64,000 nt of DNA, taken from assembly GCA_947095535.1 (NCBI GenBank), contig OX352772.1, positions 185,584,035 through 185,648,034 on the forward strand, in the 5' to 3' direction. Shown one piece after another: positions 44,036-53,603 of this stretch (within the stretch, counting starts at the first letter, position 1; each line of letters opens with the position of its first letter). The notes under the pieces are model-generated. The model had not been told where the DNA came from and ran no database searches. It was given only the letters and a program-made list of their open reading frames with translations. Made by a program: the position numbers and the translations under genes. Source of the DNA: Poecilobothrus nobilitatus. Lineage: Eukaryota; Arthropoda; Insecta; Diptera; Dolichopodidae.

Positions 44036-44487
44036 CTATTTTTCTTGCGAGTCTATACTCGTTTTTGGAATTAACTCAAACAGAGCCATATTCCACCTAT
44101 TAGGATCCCGTCCAAAAAATTTGAAATTAAAGCCCTTGCTGTTCAGTTGATTTAGTTCTTTCTCCGACACAACTTTTTTGGAGAACCGCTCCGGCATAAA
44201 AAAAGTAATGCTGTTAGTTGAATCTTCCATTGGGCATGTTACCTTACATAGAACCACCCGCTGACCTCTTTTGGTCTTTAGGAATTTCCATTCTTCTACC
44301 TCGTACATCACATCCTTCACCAGAGCATCTATCGTTTTGTAGCTCTCTTGTTCCCCTTTTCCGATTTTTATGAGATTGTCTACAAATTCCTAAATGAAAA
44401 TAAAATATAAAAAATATATAGGATAATTTTGAAAAATTTTGAAAAAAAAAGATTAAATTTTTTTAAAATTTAAAAATTACTTACCAT
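44036..44487 (-). CDS. Inner Polinton: spliced 122-residue protein, unassigned
   Basis: The minus-strand frame 44036-44320 stays open upstream to 44389 and meets a good acceptor (TTTTCATTTAG at 44400-44390). A strong donor (GTAAGT at 44484-44479) directly follows an ATG at 44487-44485, and the phase fits. The likely gene has one coding exon consisting of the start codon only, a 95-base intron, then 118 codons beginning EFVDNLIKIGKGEQ. The body contains EWKFLKTKRGQRVVLCKVTCP and FFMPERFSKKV. Its family is not recognised; single-strand DNA binding by position near the polymerase is only a guess. Confidence 0.65.
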
Positions 44488-45033
44488 TATTTCTTTTGGT
44501 ACTGCTACTAGTACTGTTATTTAAACTAAGTTTTGTGTAGAACTCAATTGATAGAAATAAAAGTTTTGTCTTTTCTTTTATACTTTTTTACTACGATAGT
44601 TTAAATTACTTTAATAAATACCATCAAATTATTTAACAAGGAACTAAACATATGAGGAAATTTAAACGCTCCTAAATTGTTTTGTTAGAACATGACTTTT
44701 TGGCACGACGGAATTTATTTCCATTCAAATTCCTTTGTTAGAATAATAAATCTTTTTTTAAACAACTCAAAAGCTCTTTTCAATAATAAATTCCATTAAC
44801 TATTTAACCAGGAACTAAACATATAAGGAAATTTAAAACACTCCTAAATTCCTTTGTTAGAAGAATAAATCTCTTTCTTCTACCAGGAAATTTTAAAATA
44901 AATTTAACATAAAATCATTTCCTAGAACACTCCTTAAATTAACTAATTCTTCTAAATTAATTCCTTTGTCTAATAAACATTTAGTGATATAAAAATACAT
45001 GCTCAAAATGTTTTAATTTAGAAGCAAAACAAC
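44488..45033. other. Intergenic region with repeated phrases
   Basis: A block (AGGAACTAAACATATGAGGAAATTTAAA, CTCCTAAATT, CCTTTGTTAGAA, AATAAATCTTT) occurs twice, at about 44637-44770 and 44811-44885. It lies between a leftward and a rightward gene and probably holds both promoters. Confidence 0.55.
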
Positions 45034-45288
45034 ATGAACCCACCAACGTTAAAATCAGTGGCATTAGCAAAATGGATAAACTCTGGACAATTTCAATACA
45101 GTCATTATAAATATTTATGTGCTCGAATGGACATAGAAAATATAATTTTCTATTGTCCATACCTAAAGAGTGATGTCACCATAGAAGAATTGAGAAAAAA
45201 GTGCAGATGGCTGGGAAAAGACAAAGACGCTGATGGAAAGTTCAAGTTTACGGTTACATACATTTACTATAAAATTCGGGCAAAATAA
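45034..45288 (+). CDS. Inner Polinton: unassigned 84-residue protein
   Basis: It starts MNPPTLKSVALAKWINSG and ends YIYYKIRAK. It is rich in Tyr, Lys and Cys (HYKYLCARM, FYCPYLK, RKKCRWLG). A clear ATG, a location between two intergenic regions and a following poly(A)-like signal (AAAATAATAAAAAA) support a real gene. No relative was found elsewhere in the window and no domain is recognised. Confidence 0.5.
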   Translation: MNPPTLKSVALAKWINSGQFQYSHYKYLCARMDIENIIFYCPYLKSDVTIEELRKKCRWLGKDKDADGKFKFTVTYIYYKIRAK

Positions 45289-45355
45289 AAACTTGTGTTC
45301 CTTTATAAAATTAAAAATAATAAAAAATTGATTAAACTTCTTTTTAAAAAAAACT

Positions 45356-48300
45356 TTATTTTTTTCTTTTAAATCCAAATGGTACAGAACTATAATTTTC
45401 ATAAAACCTTCGTTTTTCTGCTTTTAACCTGTATATCTTTGTTTCTGGAACTGTAATTACCCTATGATCATTTGTTCTTCGAAAATTTTTGTACAGAATA
45501 TTTACACCGGCTTTATCGTTCAATAAAACCATTTCCTTAATTTTTTCAAAATTGACTAGTTTTGAATTATTATAATCTAGTTTAATTCCTTTTACTTTAC
45601 AAACTACTGCATCGCTTTGTTTGTCAGAAGAAAATGCTTTATATGCATAATTTTTTGGTCCACCGCTAACGAATTCTTTTATGTAGCTGTCAGATCCAAA
45701 TGATTCTAGTTCATTAGTCATATCTCCGATAAAATTGCCTATGACAGGTTCATATTCACCTTCTTTTGACACATATATGACGGAATCAGTGTCATAATAT
45801 AAAACTCGTTCTTGTAAATTTTCCAAATATTCATACAATTTTAAACGAGCCTGTGCAGTTGTATAACTTGCAATACATACGTTCACTGTACGCAATGAAT
45901 CTAAATCTTCATTTTTATATTTCCAGTTAACTAAAACCGTGTCAGAATTGATAATCATTATGTGCAATACATCTTTGCTTGGATTTGTCAATATAGAATA
46001 AAAAGTAGCTGGACTTTTTATTATTTGCGTTTTTGTCTGATTTTCTCGTTGACCAAATTTTCCCCAGAAAGAGTTCAATATAAGCTTACTGTATGATCTT
46101 TTTCCAGGGTTTTTGTAAATATTTTCTGTATCAAGTTTAATATTTTCTTGTTGGAAAAATTGTTCCAAATAATTTTGTTTTAATTCTTCTGTGTTGCAAT
46201 CTTTAGGCCATCCAGAAGCTTCCTGTTTAGTTTTAAGAAATTTGTCCATCATCTCTGTAAATAATCCAGGTTCACAGTTGTCTTTGTTATATTGTTGTAC
46301 CTTATAACGCCAAATTTCATGAAATTCAAATATTTTATACCCCTTTTTTACAGCTTTTACTACTTCGTCTATAACCCAAGTTCCTGTCAGAGTTCTTTCT
46401 TTATCAGAATGAAGGCATTCATCTTGATATGTTTCAAGGCTGCAAGTGAAACAAAGCGTAAACATTAATTTATTATTTTGTTTTATTGGAAGAACAGGGT
46501 GAATCAAATCAGTTGGTGGAAGAATATCACATTTTATTAAACCATTAGTATTTTCTAAGTCAACTTTAGAACATATTTCATGGCCCACTAAAACTTCAGG
46601 ATGTCCTACTGGAAATTTCCCATATTTGCACACATAGGGATATAATGAGCAAATATCTATGTATTTTATTTTTTCATTTTCTTTTGCTTTGTAATACATA
46701 AAAGTGTTTCCAGTTCTACCTCCATAAAAAGCATCTCGTGGTTCTAAAGGAACGTTTTTTAAAAGGGGGTGATTTATAAGATATGACATCTCATCTTCTT
46801 TTTCTATCAATTGTTCTCTAAAATCACATTCCCACATTTCGATCACTTGATATCCAAATGATTTTAATCGTTCGGTTCTTGTTATGGTATTTTCAAATCT
46901 GATATCAAGAGTATCATGTTTGTTCCCTTGTATTGATTCATTCCTCTTATATGGAAAACATGTTGGATGGCCATGAAAATAGCACCCATGGAATTGAAAA
47001 ATTTGTTTTGTTTCTGAACAAAAACCATCTACTTTTATATTTTTTATAATTGCTTCTTTTTTCTTTGCTGCATGTTGAATATTAATCTTTCTTTGATCCT
47101 CTTCCCAAATTAGCCATTGAAGAGCAATTTTTGATTGATTGTCTGCAAATCTGTAACCTTTTTTGGGTATCAATCCTATAGTTTCCGGTTTCAAAAAATT
47201 TCTTCGAAAAACTAAATTGCATGCTGAAGCAATGGTTGTAGCCTCAGTGAAAGGACATACATTATTTTCTTCCAATAGGAGTTTTCTAAATTTAATGCAG
47301 GCTTCAGTTAAAATATGTACATCATTTTTGCAATATTCTATCAAATCACGTTTCATATTGAACTCGGTATTTTTGCTTTGTTCATACCAATCAATAAACA
47401 TTTTTCGATTTTCTTCTGTCATTGTATCAGGACTATAGTAGTGCATAAGTGGTATTGGCCCAACATAATTTATATTTTCTGATGTATTGAACAAATGAGG
47501 AAAATAACCTTTTTTTAAATCAGTTGATAAATCGAAAGCTTTAGGAAGTTGTGATAGTGGCATTGCAAAATAATTCATAGAATCTAAAAACCTTATATTT
47601 TTAATCTGCATCTGAATAATTTTTGTACCCCTCATGATTAATTTTGGCTCTATCTCACTTTTATGCAGCAATTCATTTAAAATAAACTGGTGATCAAAAC
47701 TTTGTCCATTATGAGCTATTACAACAACTTGTTTAAATTTTTTAGCCATTTTAAAAATGTAATCAACTAAATTTGGAATTACATTTGTGTCAAAAACTGT
47801 TGTTCTAAAACCACATTTAGAACAAAAATGTAACTTCTCTTCTTTTATGCAATGATGACATCTTATACTAAGAACACATAAATTAGGTTCATGTAGTTTA
47901 ATATCTTCATTATTGTTTTTAACTAGCGTTTTTTCTTGCATTGTTTCTAGATCGTAAAAGATAAACACAAAATCATTAATTTTTGGTTTGCTCTTATCTA
48001 CAATAATATAACAAAAATGATTTTTTTCTACACTTTTGTTACAATTTTTACAAAAAACAGTATCACATTTATGTGGTGAATCAATCTTTCTAAAATATGT
48101 TTTAAAACAAATTAAGCATTTGTGAAATTTTTGACATGTAGTAACTGTTTTATGATTTTCAAAACATTTTCCACCTCGGAATGATCGTTTGCAATAGTTG
48201 CATGTAATAGTTGTAGGTATATTATTACATGCAGGAGACTGTCGACAACAAATACAGATACCTTCACAATTATGATAATTTGCGTAACCTACATTACATT

Positions 48301-49144
48301 TTTTACAGTAATGGTTAATGCAAAAAACCGCTGTCAGCGAAATAATAACGTTAAAGTGATTTTCGTAATATAATAAATTAATTCTTTTGCCATCGTTTTT
48401 ACCTTCAAAAATTATATTTTTGTTATTAGCATAATCGTAAACCACGATGTTATATTCATCCCCATAATAATCCTGTATTTTTTTAAGTTCAGATATTCCT
48501 GCACTTTGCGTTATATTTAATTTTGTTTTTACCATCAGCTCTAATGCTAGATTTTTCTGCATCTTCTGTGTATCTTGGCGAATTTTTTTATAATTCATGT
48601 CACCATCTATAAAAGCTTTTCCTACTACAATAGCTCGGAGTAAGCAAAGATTATCATTATTTTTAATGACAACAATGCCTTTTCGTTTTAAACTTTCTTC
48701 ATTGAAAGTAAAATAATTTCTCCCTCGTCCACTTCCAGAAGGCAACCGTACAGTTGTAGTTGTTAGTTGAAAAGAATCAGTATTCAGGCCCTCCGAATTA
48801 CTTTGGAATATTTTACTTATTAGTTCCCAAATATCTTCAAACTTCACTGAACTTGCAAGCTTAAAATTCATCCAACCTGGAGTTCTCTGTTGAAAGTTAT
48901 CAGCAAAAAATACTATACCAATGAGATCATTCGGTTCAACGTTTTCCACCGAATATATAACTATTTGATTAATGGCTTCTTTAGTATATGCCAATATATC
49001 TTCTTCATTTGGAGCTTTTCTTATTTTGAATGTAATTTTTCTCGACATAACTCCAAACTTTTTCAAAAACTGACTTTTTTCTTCTATAATTATGAATTTG
49101 GAAGACTCCTCTAAATATTTCTCTAATATTTGTTTCTTGGCCAT
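45356..49144 (-). CDS. Inner Polinton: protein-primed family B DNA polymerase
   Basis: I start it at the ATG at 49144 (MAKKQILEKYLEE), giving about 1,262 residues. The frame is open 59 codons further up, but that part is unlike the family. A Cys/His-rich region with several CxxC pairs lies at about residues 275-380. Exonuclease motifs are FYDLETMQE (about 396-404), IAHNGQSFDHQF and YCKNDVHIL. Then follow FYGGRTG (about 806-812), motif A DICSLYP (Asp830), motif B NSFWGKFG (about 1024-1031) and motif C YYDTDSV (Asp1118, Asp1120). Such polymerases replicate Polintons and adintoviruses from a terminal protein primer. It is the only polymerase gene found in the window. Confidence 0.95.
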   Translation of the reverse strand: MAKKQILEKYLEESSKFIIIEEKSQFLKKFGVMSRKITFKIRKAPNEEDILAYTKEAINQIVIYSVENVEPNDLIGIVFFADNFQQRTPGWMNFKLASSVKFEDIWELISKIFQSNSEGLNTDSFQLTTTTVRLPSGSGRGRNYFTFNEESLKRKGIVVIKNNDNLCLLRAIVVGKAFIDGDMNYKKIRQDTQKMQKNLALELMVKTKLNITQSAGISELKKIQDYYGDEYNIVVYDYANNKNIIFEGKNDGKRINLLYYENHFNVIISLTAVFCINHYCKKCNVGYANYHNCEGICICCRQSPACNNIPTTITCNYCKRSFRGGKCFENHKTVTTCQKFHKCLICFKTYFRKIDSPHKCDTVFCKNCNKSVEKNHFCYIIVDKSKPKINDFVFIFYDLETMQEKTLVKNNNEDIKLHEPNLCVLSIRCHHCIKEEKLHFCSKCGFRTTVFDTNVIPNLVDYIFKMAKKFKQVVVIAHNGQSFDHQFILNELLHKSEIEPKLIMRGTKIIQMQIKNIRFLDSMNYFAMPLSQLPKAFDLSTDLKKGYFPHLFNTSENINYVGPIPLMHYYSPDTMTEENRKMFIDWYEQSKNTEFNMKRDLIEYCKNDVHILTEACIKFRKLLLEENNVCPFTEATTIASACNLVFRRNFLKPETIGLIPKKGYRFADNQSKIALQWLIWEEDQRKINIQHAAKKKEAIIKNIKVDGFCSETKQIFQFHGCYFHGHPTCFPYKRNESIQGNKHDTLDIRFENTITRTERLKSFGYQVIEMWECDFREQLIEKEDEMSYLINHPLLKNVPLEPRDAFYGGRTGNTFMYYKAKENEKIKYIDICSLYPYVCKYGKFPVGHPEVLVGHEICSKVDLENTNGLIKCDILPPTDLIHPVLPIKQNNKLMFTLCFTCSLETYQDECLHSDKERTLTGTWVIDEVVKAVKKGYKIFEFHEIWRYKVQQYNKDNCEPGLFTEMMDKFLKTKQEASGWPKDCNTEELKQNYLEQFFQQENIKLDTENIYKNPGKRSYSKLILNSFWGKFGQRENQTKTQIIKSPATFYSILTNPSKDVLHIMIINSDTVLVNWKYKNEDLDSLRTVNVCIASYTTAQARLKLYEYLENLQERVLYYDTDSVIYVSKEGEYEPVIGNFIGDMTNELESFGSDSYIKEFVSGGPKNYAYKAFSSDKQSDAVVCKVKGIKLDYNNSKLVNFEKIKEMVLLNDKAGVNILYKNFRRTNDHRVITVPETKIYRLKAEKRRFYENYSSVPFGFKRKK

Positions 49145-49321
49145 TTTTCTCAGTATTGATTTGGTATGTTTATACGACTTTTTTTTTGTTAATGATAATA
49201 TATAACTAATTAACCATGTTTTTATACCAATATTAAAAGGGATAGGAAATTTTCCATACATATTTTTAAAAACTAGGAAATGAATCAAATAGACAATAAA
49301 ATTAACATTGCCACTCCACAT

Positions 49322-49694
49322 TACAGCTTGTTTACATTTTACAACTCAAATTTGCATAATACTAGTAATTTCCTAGAACATAATAACTCTTGTTATATAT
49401 TATAAAAATTTTTCAAATTATATTTCAATTATATTAATTCATATTATATAAAAATTAATTTACGTGTTTTTCGTTTTACAATTCATTATTAAATTATTTG
49501 CATAATACATAGTTGTTATTAATAACATATCTCAAATTTGCATAATAGAAAGTAATTTACAAGAATCTATAATAAATCTTGTTCTATATTAAATTTTTTC
49601 TTATTTTTTTTTTATAAAACATAACAATTAATCACTAAATACAATTTTTTTCTCTCGATTTTATACATACAACCTATACTATAAATTATTTTTT

Positions 49695-49729
<35 letters not shown>

Positions 49730-49744
49730 TCGTTCAGATTAAAA
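49322..49744. other. Noncoding region upstream of the polymerase, with poly-T
   Basis: A/T-rich DNA containing a T-run of about 38 bases (49688-49726) and two copies of a phrase (CTCAAATTTGCATAATA) at 49347-49363 and 49532-49548. It probably includes the polymerase promoter. Confidence 0.5.
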
Positions 49745-50479
49745 TAAAAACTAAGATACAATAACAAGTTCAATATCTGCATTTTATTTATCTCATAAAT
49801 AACAACTGTATTTTTTGCGCTAATATTATGTTACAATACCTGGTTGACCGTGAAAGCTTTTTATTGAAAAAATAAGATACATTTTTATTATTTAAAATAA
49901 CCTATATGTTACTATACTATCATAACAAGATCATTGCACTTACTTATCCTACATTATCTCGTTTACCTTCTATATTATTTACAAAAGGTTTTTCCGGAAA
50001 CTAATTATGCAACCGGTAACAAATACTAGATATTATAACACCTGTTTAGATCATTGCACTTACTTGTTCTACATTATTTAGTTTACCTTTCAATATTATT
50101 TCCAAACACACTTAGTAAAAGCTTTTTATTAAAAAATAAAATAAATTCTTGCATATTATTTATATAGTCTATGTTATTATAGTACAACACCTGTTTAGGT
50201 CATTGCACTATCTACTTGTTCCACATTATCTAGTTGACCTTCTATATTATTTACAAACACTTTTCCGGAAACTAATTATGCAAACGCCAATCACGACATC
50301 TAATTTGCTACCTGTTTTTTTACACTACAACATTCCTTAAAAAAGCTCTCAACAACAAAGTAAACGCCCAAGGTCATTGACCTAATTTGCATAATTATTT
50401 TCCCATGCCAAAGCGCTACTATTACTTTGACCTAATTTGCATAATTATTTTCCCATGCCAAAGCGCTACTATTACTACT
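49745..50479 (-). repeat. Inner Polinton right terminal inverted repeat
   Basis: Reverse complement of 35077-35613, but about 200 bases longer. The extra length consists of further variants of the same phrases around 49960-50160, including duplicated AAAAGCTTTTTATTAAAAAATAAAATAAATTCTT-like segments. It ends CTACTATTACTACT, followed by the target duplication. Confidence 0.9.
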
Positions 50480-50485
50480 TGAAGT
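50480..50485 (+). other. Target site duplication, right copy (TGAAGT)
   Basis: Identical to 35071-35076. The following bases (AAATAATGTTTTCAAATATCT) continue the interrupted gene as in copy B. Confidence 0.95.
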
Positions 50486-50638
50486 AAATAATGTTTTCAA
50501 ATATCTAAAAAGTCCCCCAAAAAAGCTTCCCAATCCACGACCTCTTTGAAAAGGTATGGTTGAATGTAATAAAGGGCCGATATCATCAAGCCCTCCACCA
50601 AATTGAATTAAATAATACTTATAGTATACTCTCTCCAT
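50480..50638 (-). pseudogene. Outer Polinton copy A: minor virion protein, 5' part of the split gene
   Basis: It starts MERVYYKYYLIQFGGGLDDIGPLL, closely matching the inner homologue's MERAYVRYYSSQVGGGIDDIGPLL. It runs through RGRGLGSFFGGLFRYLKTLFTS to the insertion point. Any residues read beyond that come from the inner inverted repeat. The remaining part is at 34792-35070. Confidence 0.9.
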
Positions 50639-50684
50639 AATGAATAAAATAAAATAATATATAGTTTTGTAAAATCGCTTTTAT

Positions 50685-51602
50685 TTATACTTTTTTTAAA
50701 TGTAATACAATTTTTGTTGGAATTGAACTATTGGAAAAGTTTATTTTGTATCCATATTTATCACATAAAAGTAATGAAATGTTATTAAATAATTTCTCCA
50801 CATTGCAATATTGAATATTACTGAATTCTTTTACAGTATCAGTGAAAGAATTTTATATGTTAACAGATCTTAAACACCTTACATCTTTATCACCTATTTT
50901 TTGCGGTTTAATTATGTCTGTGTATATAAAAAACATATCTGGTTTACAAATGGGAATCAATTGTACACTATCTATAAAAGTTTTAAAAGCTTCTATTACA
51001 CGTGATTTATATTTTTTAAAATCTGTAACTTTAAAAGATACTTGATTGAAACATGTTGTCAAAAGTCCTTCGAGGGTATAAGCGTAATTTGCTCTTATTT
51101 TTATATCTATTTTAGGCTTAGTAACACATATTGTGGTGTAACTTAAATGTGTAGGCATCTCCTCAGCTTTTGTTGGTTGTGTATAATGAACTTCATCGTT
51201 TATAAAATTAAAAATTCCCCAAATCAACTGTCGTTCAACTTCTTTTCTTGTAAATCTATTAAGTGGGCGTATATTTTGAATTAGTGTTGGTAGTAGAAAA
51301 ACTTTCCAGTCGCATATCATTTGTTTTTCTATGTATGGAATATATGATGTTCCAACTCCTATCATATTTTTCTGCATACCTTTAATAAATATTTGAGTAC
51401 TTTTTTCCCATTCTTCACCATACACATTTGGAACGAAATCTTTAACATATATTTCTGAAATACCGACTTTCCACCTTGAATCACACATGTATTTATTCAT
51501 TTTATTTATAAAAGATGTTAATGAATTTTCTGGATAATAGTTCATAGATGAATCACTGAGTAAAGTGACATAAAATTCATCATTTACTTGTATGTTGTCC
51601 AT
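50685..51602 (-). pseudogene. Outer Polinton copy A: penton-like protein, one stop
   Basis: It starts MDNIQVNDEFYVTLLSDSS. The frame is open for 249 codons, then a CAA-to-TAA type stop after SVNI interrupts it; copy B keeps the Gln-coding form there. Reading continues in frame to LHLKKV at 50685. Copy A keeps a 13-residue segment that copy B has lost. The start lies inside the end of the upstream gene in another frame. Confidence 0.85.
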
Positions 51603-52003
51603 GAGCTTGCGGATTTATTCTTACGAATTGGAAAATTAAGTTCTGTTTGAGTATTACCTACTGCTGACCTTAAAACACGTCTTGACGAATTATTCAACTC
51701 TTTGCTATTTATAGTTTTTTTTTTTTTCGTTGGTGGACTTGGGCTATCTAAAGGAACAGTTATAATATCTCCTGTATCAGTTTCAAAAATTTGTACATTT
51801 TGATTTCTAATTGATTTTCTTTTTCTAAGACGTTCTCCAACTGAAGGAGCTGACAATGCTTTTGTTAAAACATTTTCCTGAATTTCACCATCAAATACTT
51901 CGTCATCAGCTTCTTTTTCATATACTTCTTCTTCTTCAGGAACAACTTGTATTCCAACATTCTTATATTCAAGAAAATGCGATTGAGTTTCCACATCTAT
52001 ATA
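51584..52003 (-). pseudogene. Outer Polinton copy A: 235-type virion-cluster protein, truncated at the A/B junction
   Basis: Only the C-terminal 140 codons remain, from the VETQSHFLEYKNVGIQVVPEEEE segment to SSWTTYK. The sequence matches copy B up to the phrase CCACATCTATATA (ending about 52003) and then diverges completely. The missing N-terminus is seen in copy B (57679-57948). The WTTYK ending matches the inner protein. Confidence 0.85.
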
Positions 52004-52510
52004 GGAAATCGAAAAAAATACTTAAAATCGAAAAAAATACTTTCCACATCTAGGAGAGGAAATCGAAAAAAATACTTATTTCCTCGTAAACGAGGAAAAT
52101 CAGTTAATTTTAAAAGAAGAGCGTGGTGATTTTCAATTCGCCACAAAACAATAATTATAGTTTAAGCTTTTATGTTATATCATTTATAGAATAAGAATTA
52201 TTATATATTAAGAATTATGTTTTTATATTAAGAATTTTATATAAAGAATTTGTTCAATAAAAAATTTTATTTTAAATAAATTTTGTACTGTTCTAAATTT
52301 ATTTTCATTTTTCAGATGTTAGGATTTTATTTTATTTTTCAGATTTTAAGATTTTATTTTATTTTTCAGATGTTATCAAGTTTTATTTTTATATAAAGAA
52401 TTTGTTCAATAAAAAATTTTATTTCAAATAAGTTTTGTACTGTTCTTAGTTTTATTTTATTTTTCAAATGTAAGCAAGTTTTTCAGATCCTTGTTAAAGT
52501 TTTATTTTAC
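52004..52510. other. Junction filler between outer copies A and B
   Basis: This DNA has no match in either copy. It begins with a repeated GGAAATCGAAAAAAATACTT phrase (three times in 52003-52078) and a short hairpin TTTCCTCGTAAACGAGGAAA at 52079-52098. It continues with two copies of a block with ATAAAGAATTTGTTCAATAAAA (about 52240 and 52393) and several TTTTATTTTTCAGAT phrases. There is no gene. Confidence 0.7.
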
Positions 52511-52515
52511 AAATA

Positions 52516-53441
52516 TTAAACAATATTTATTGAATTTATCCATGTGTTATGTTTTTCGTCAAACCCAAGCCATTTAACAAAAACTTTATTGCCTTTTTTC
52601 TTTAAAATTTTCTCGACAAGATATACGTTTGGGTGTTTAGCAGATGTGAGTTCCTCCTCATAAAATCCACCAAATATTGAATCATTTTTTTAATCAACCC
52701 GCTGATATGTGATCGGAGAGGTACTGTTTACTTTGATAATTTTAAAAATTTTAGTAGACCAATTCGGTTGATAACCTTTTTCAAAAGTTTTTTTGTATTT
52801 ACTTATTCTAACATAGTCTCCAACTTTATATTTAGCTTTTAGAGAAATTTTAGGTTGCATGTAAACATTTTTTAAAATAAATTTTTCGTTTTTCTTAGAA
52901 ATTTTTTCAGGAGGTAAATTAGTTGTTCTATGTTTAATTAGGTGGAATTATAGGTGTTTAATAAAGATTGCAATTTATTAATCCATTTGTAGTTTCCTTG
53001 TAAACTAAATATTTTACACATTAAATTTTTTAAAGTTCGATTAAAGCGTTCTACAATAGCTACTTTTATTTCAGAGTAAGTTTGATAGTGATTAATACCC
53101 TTCTTTACAACAAAATTTTGAAATATCGAATTGAAAAATTCTTTACCTTGATCTGAATGAATGTTTTTAGGTAGGTTTTTAGCTCGTTTTATAATTTTCT
53201 TTAACGCATTTAAAACATTACTACCGGTTTTAGTTTTAATTCGTTCAGCATAAGCATATTTAGAAAATATATCTATAACGATTAACATATATTTAAAACC
53301 TTTGTTGAATTTTCCATAAGGAATCATTTCCACTAGATCAATTTGCCAGGTATCATTTACCCCTTTCTGCTTGACTTTTCTTCTAAGATACCTTTTTTTA
53401 GCTGGTCTATGTATTTCTTTTACTATTTGAGATCTTGACAT
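52516..53441 (-). pseudogene. Outer Polinton copy B: integrase, frameshifted
   Basis: The N-terminal core (52938-53441) is open, with WQIDLVEM, IHSDQGKEF and a changed IVERFN context. A 5-base insertion near 52937 breaks the frame, and the chromodomain part carries a further stop near 52690. Copy A has a single stop instead, so the two were disabled independently. Similarity to copy A ends right after the stop codon, at about 52511, so copy B lacks the left inverted repeat. Confidence 0.88.
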
Positions 53442-53603
53442 GATTTTTACATCACCTAACTAGTTTTAAAAATCCAATTTTACATTTCTTTATTTATATA
53501 CTCTGAAAACTTTAAATTTTGACTGTGTTCTACAGTATATAATGCGGTTCAATTTTACTGGCAAATCATTTTTAACTCAATTTTTGTAAGATATTTTACA
53601 AAA

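Larger units (their letters stand above)
35077..50479 (+). mobile_element. Inner Polinton (Maverick / adintovirus-like), apparently intact
   Basis: The element is 15,403 bp with termini AGTAGTAATAG and CTATTACTACT. It has long inverted repeats (35077-35613 and about 49745-50479) and a perfect 6-bp target duplication. Gene order from the left: integrase(-), small gene(-), ATPase(+), small basic protein, 235-residue protein, penton-like, minor virion protein, major capsid, DLxF small protein, protease, 193-residue protein, DLxF 165-residue gene(-), spliced small gene(-), 84-residue gene(+), DNA polymerase B(-). All main frames are open. Gene set, 6-bp duplication and AG/CT ends are the hallmarks of Polintons. 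Confidence 0.95.

Noticed and set aside
49145..49321. A longer polymerase start giving 1,321 residues
   Set aside because: The extra 59 residues are hydrophobic and A/T-driven and unlike the rest of the family; the ATG at 49144 is preferred.
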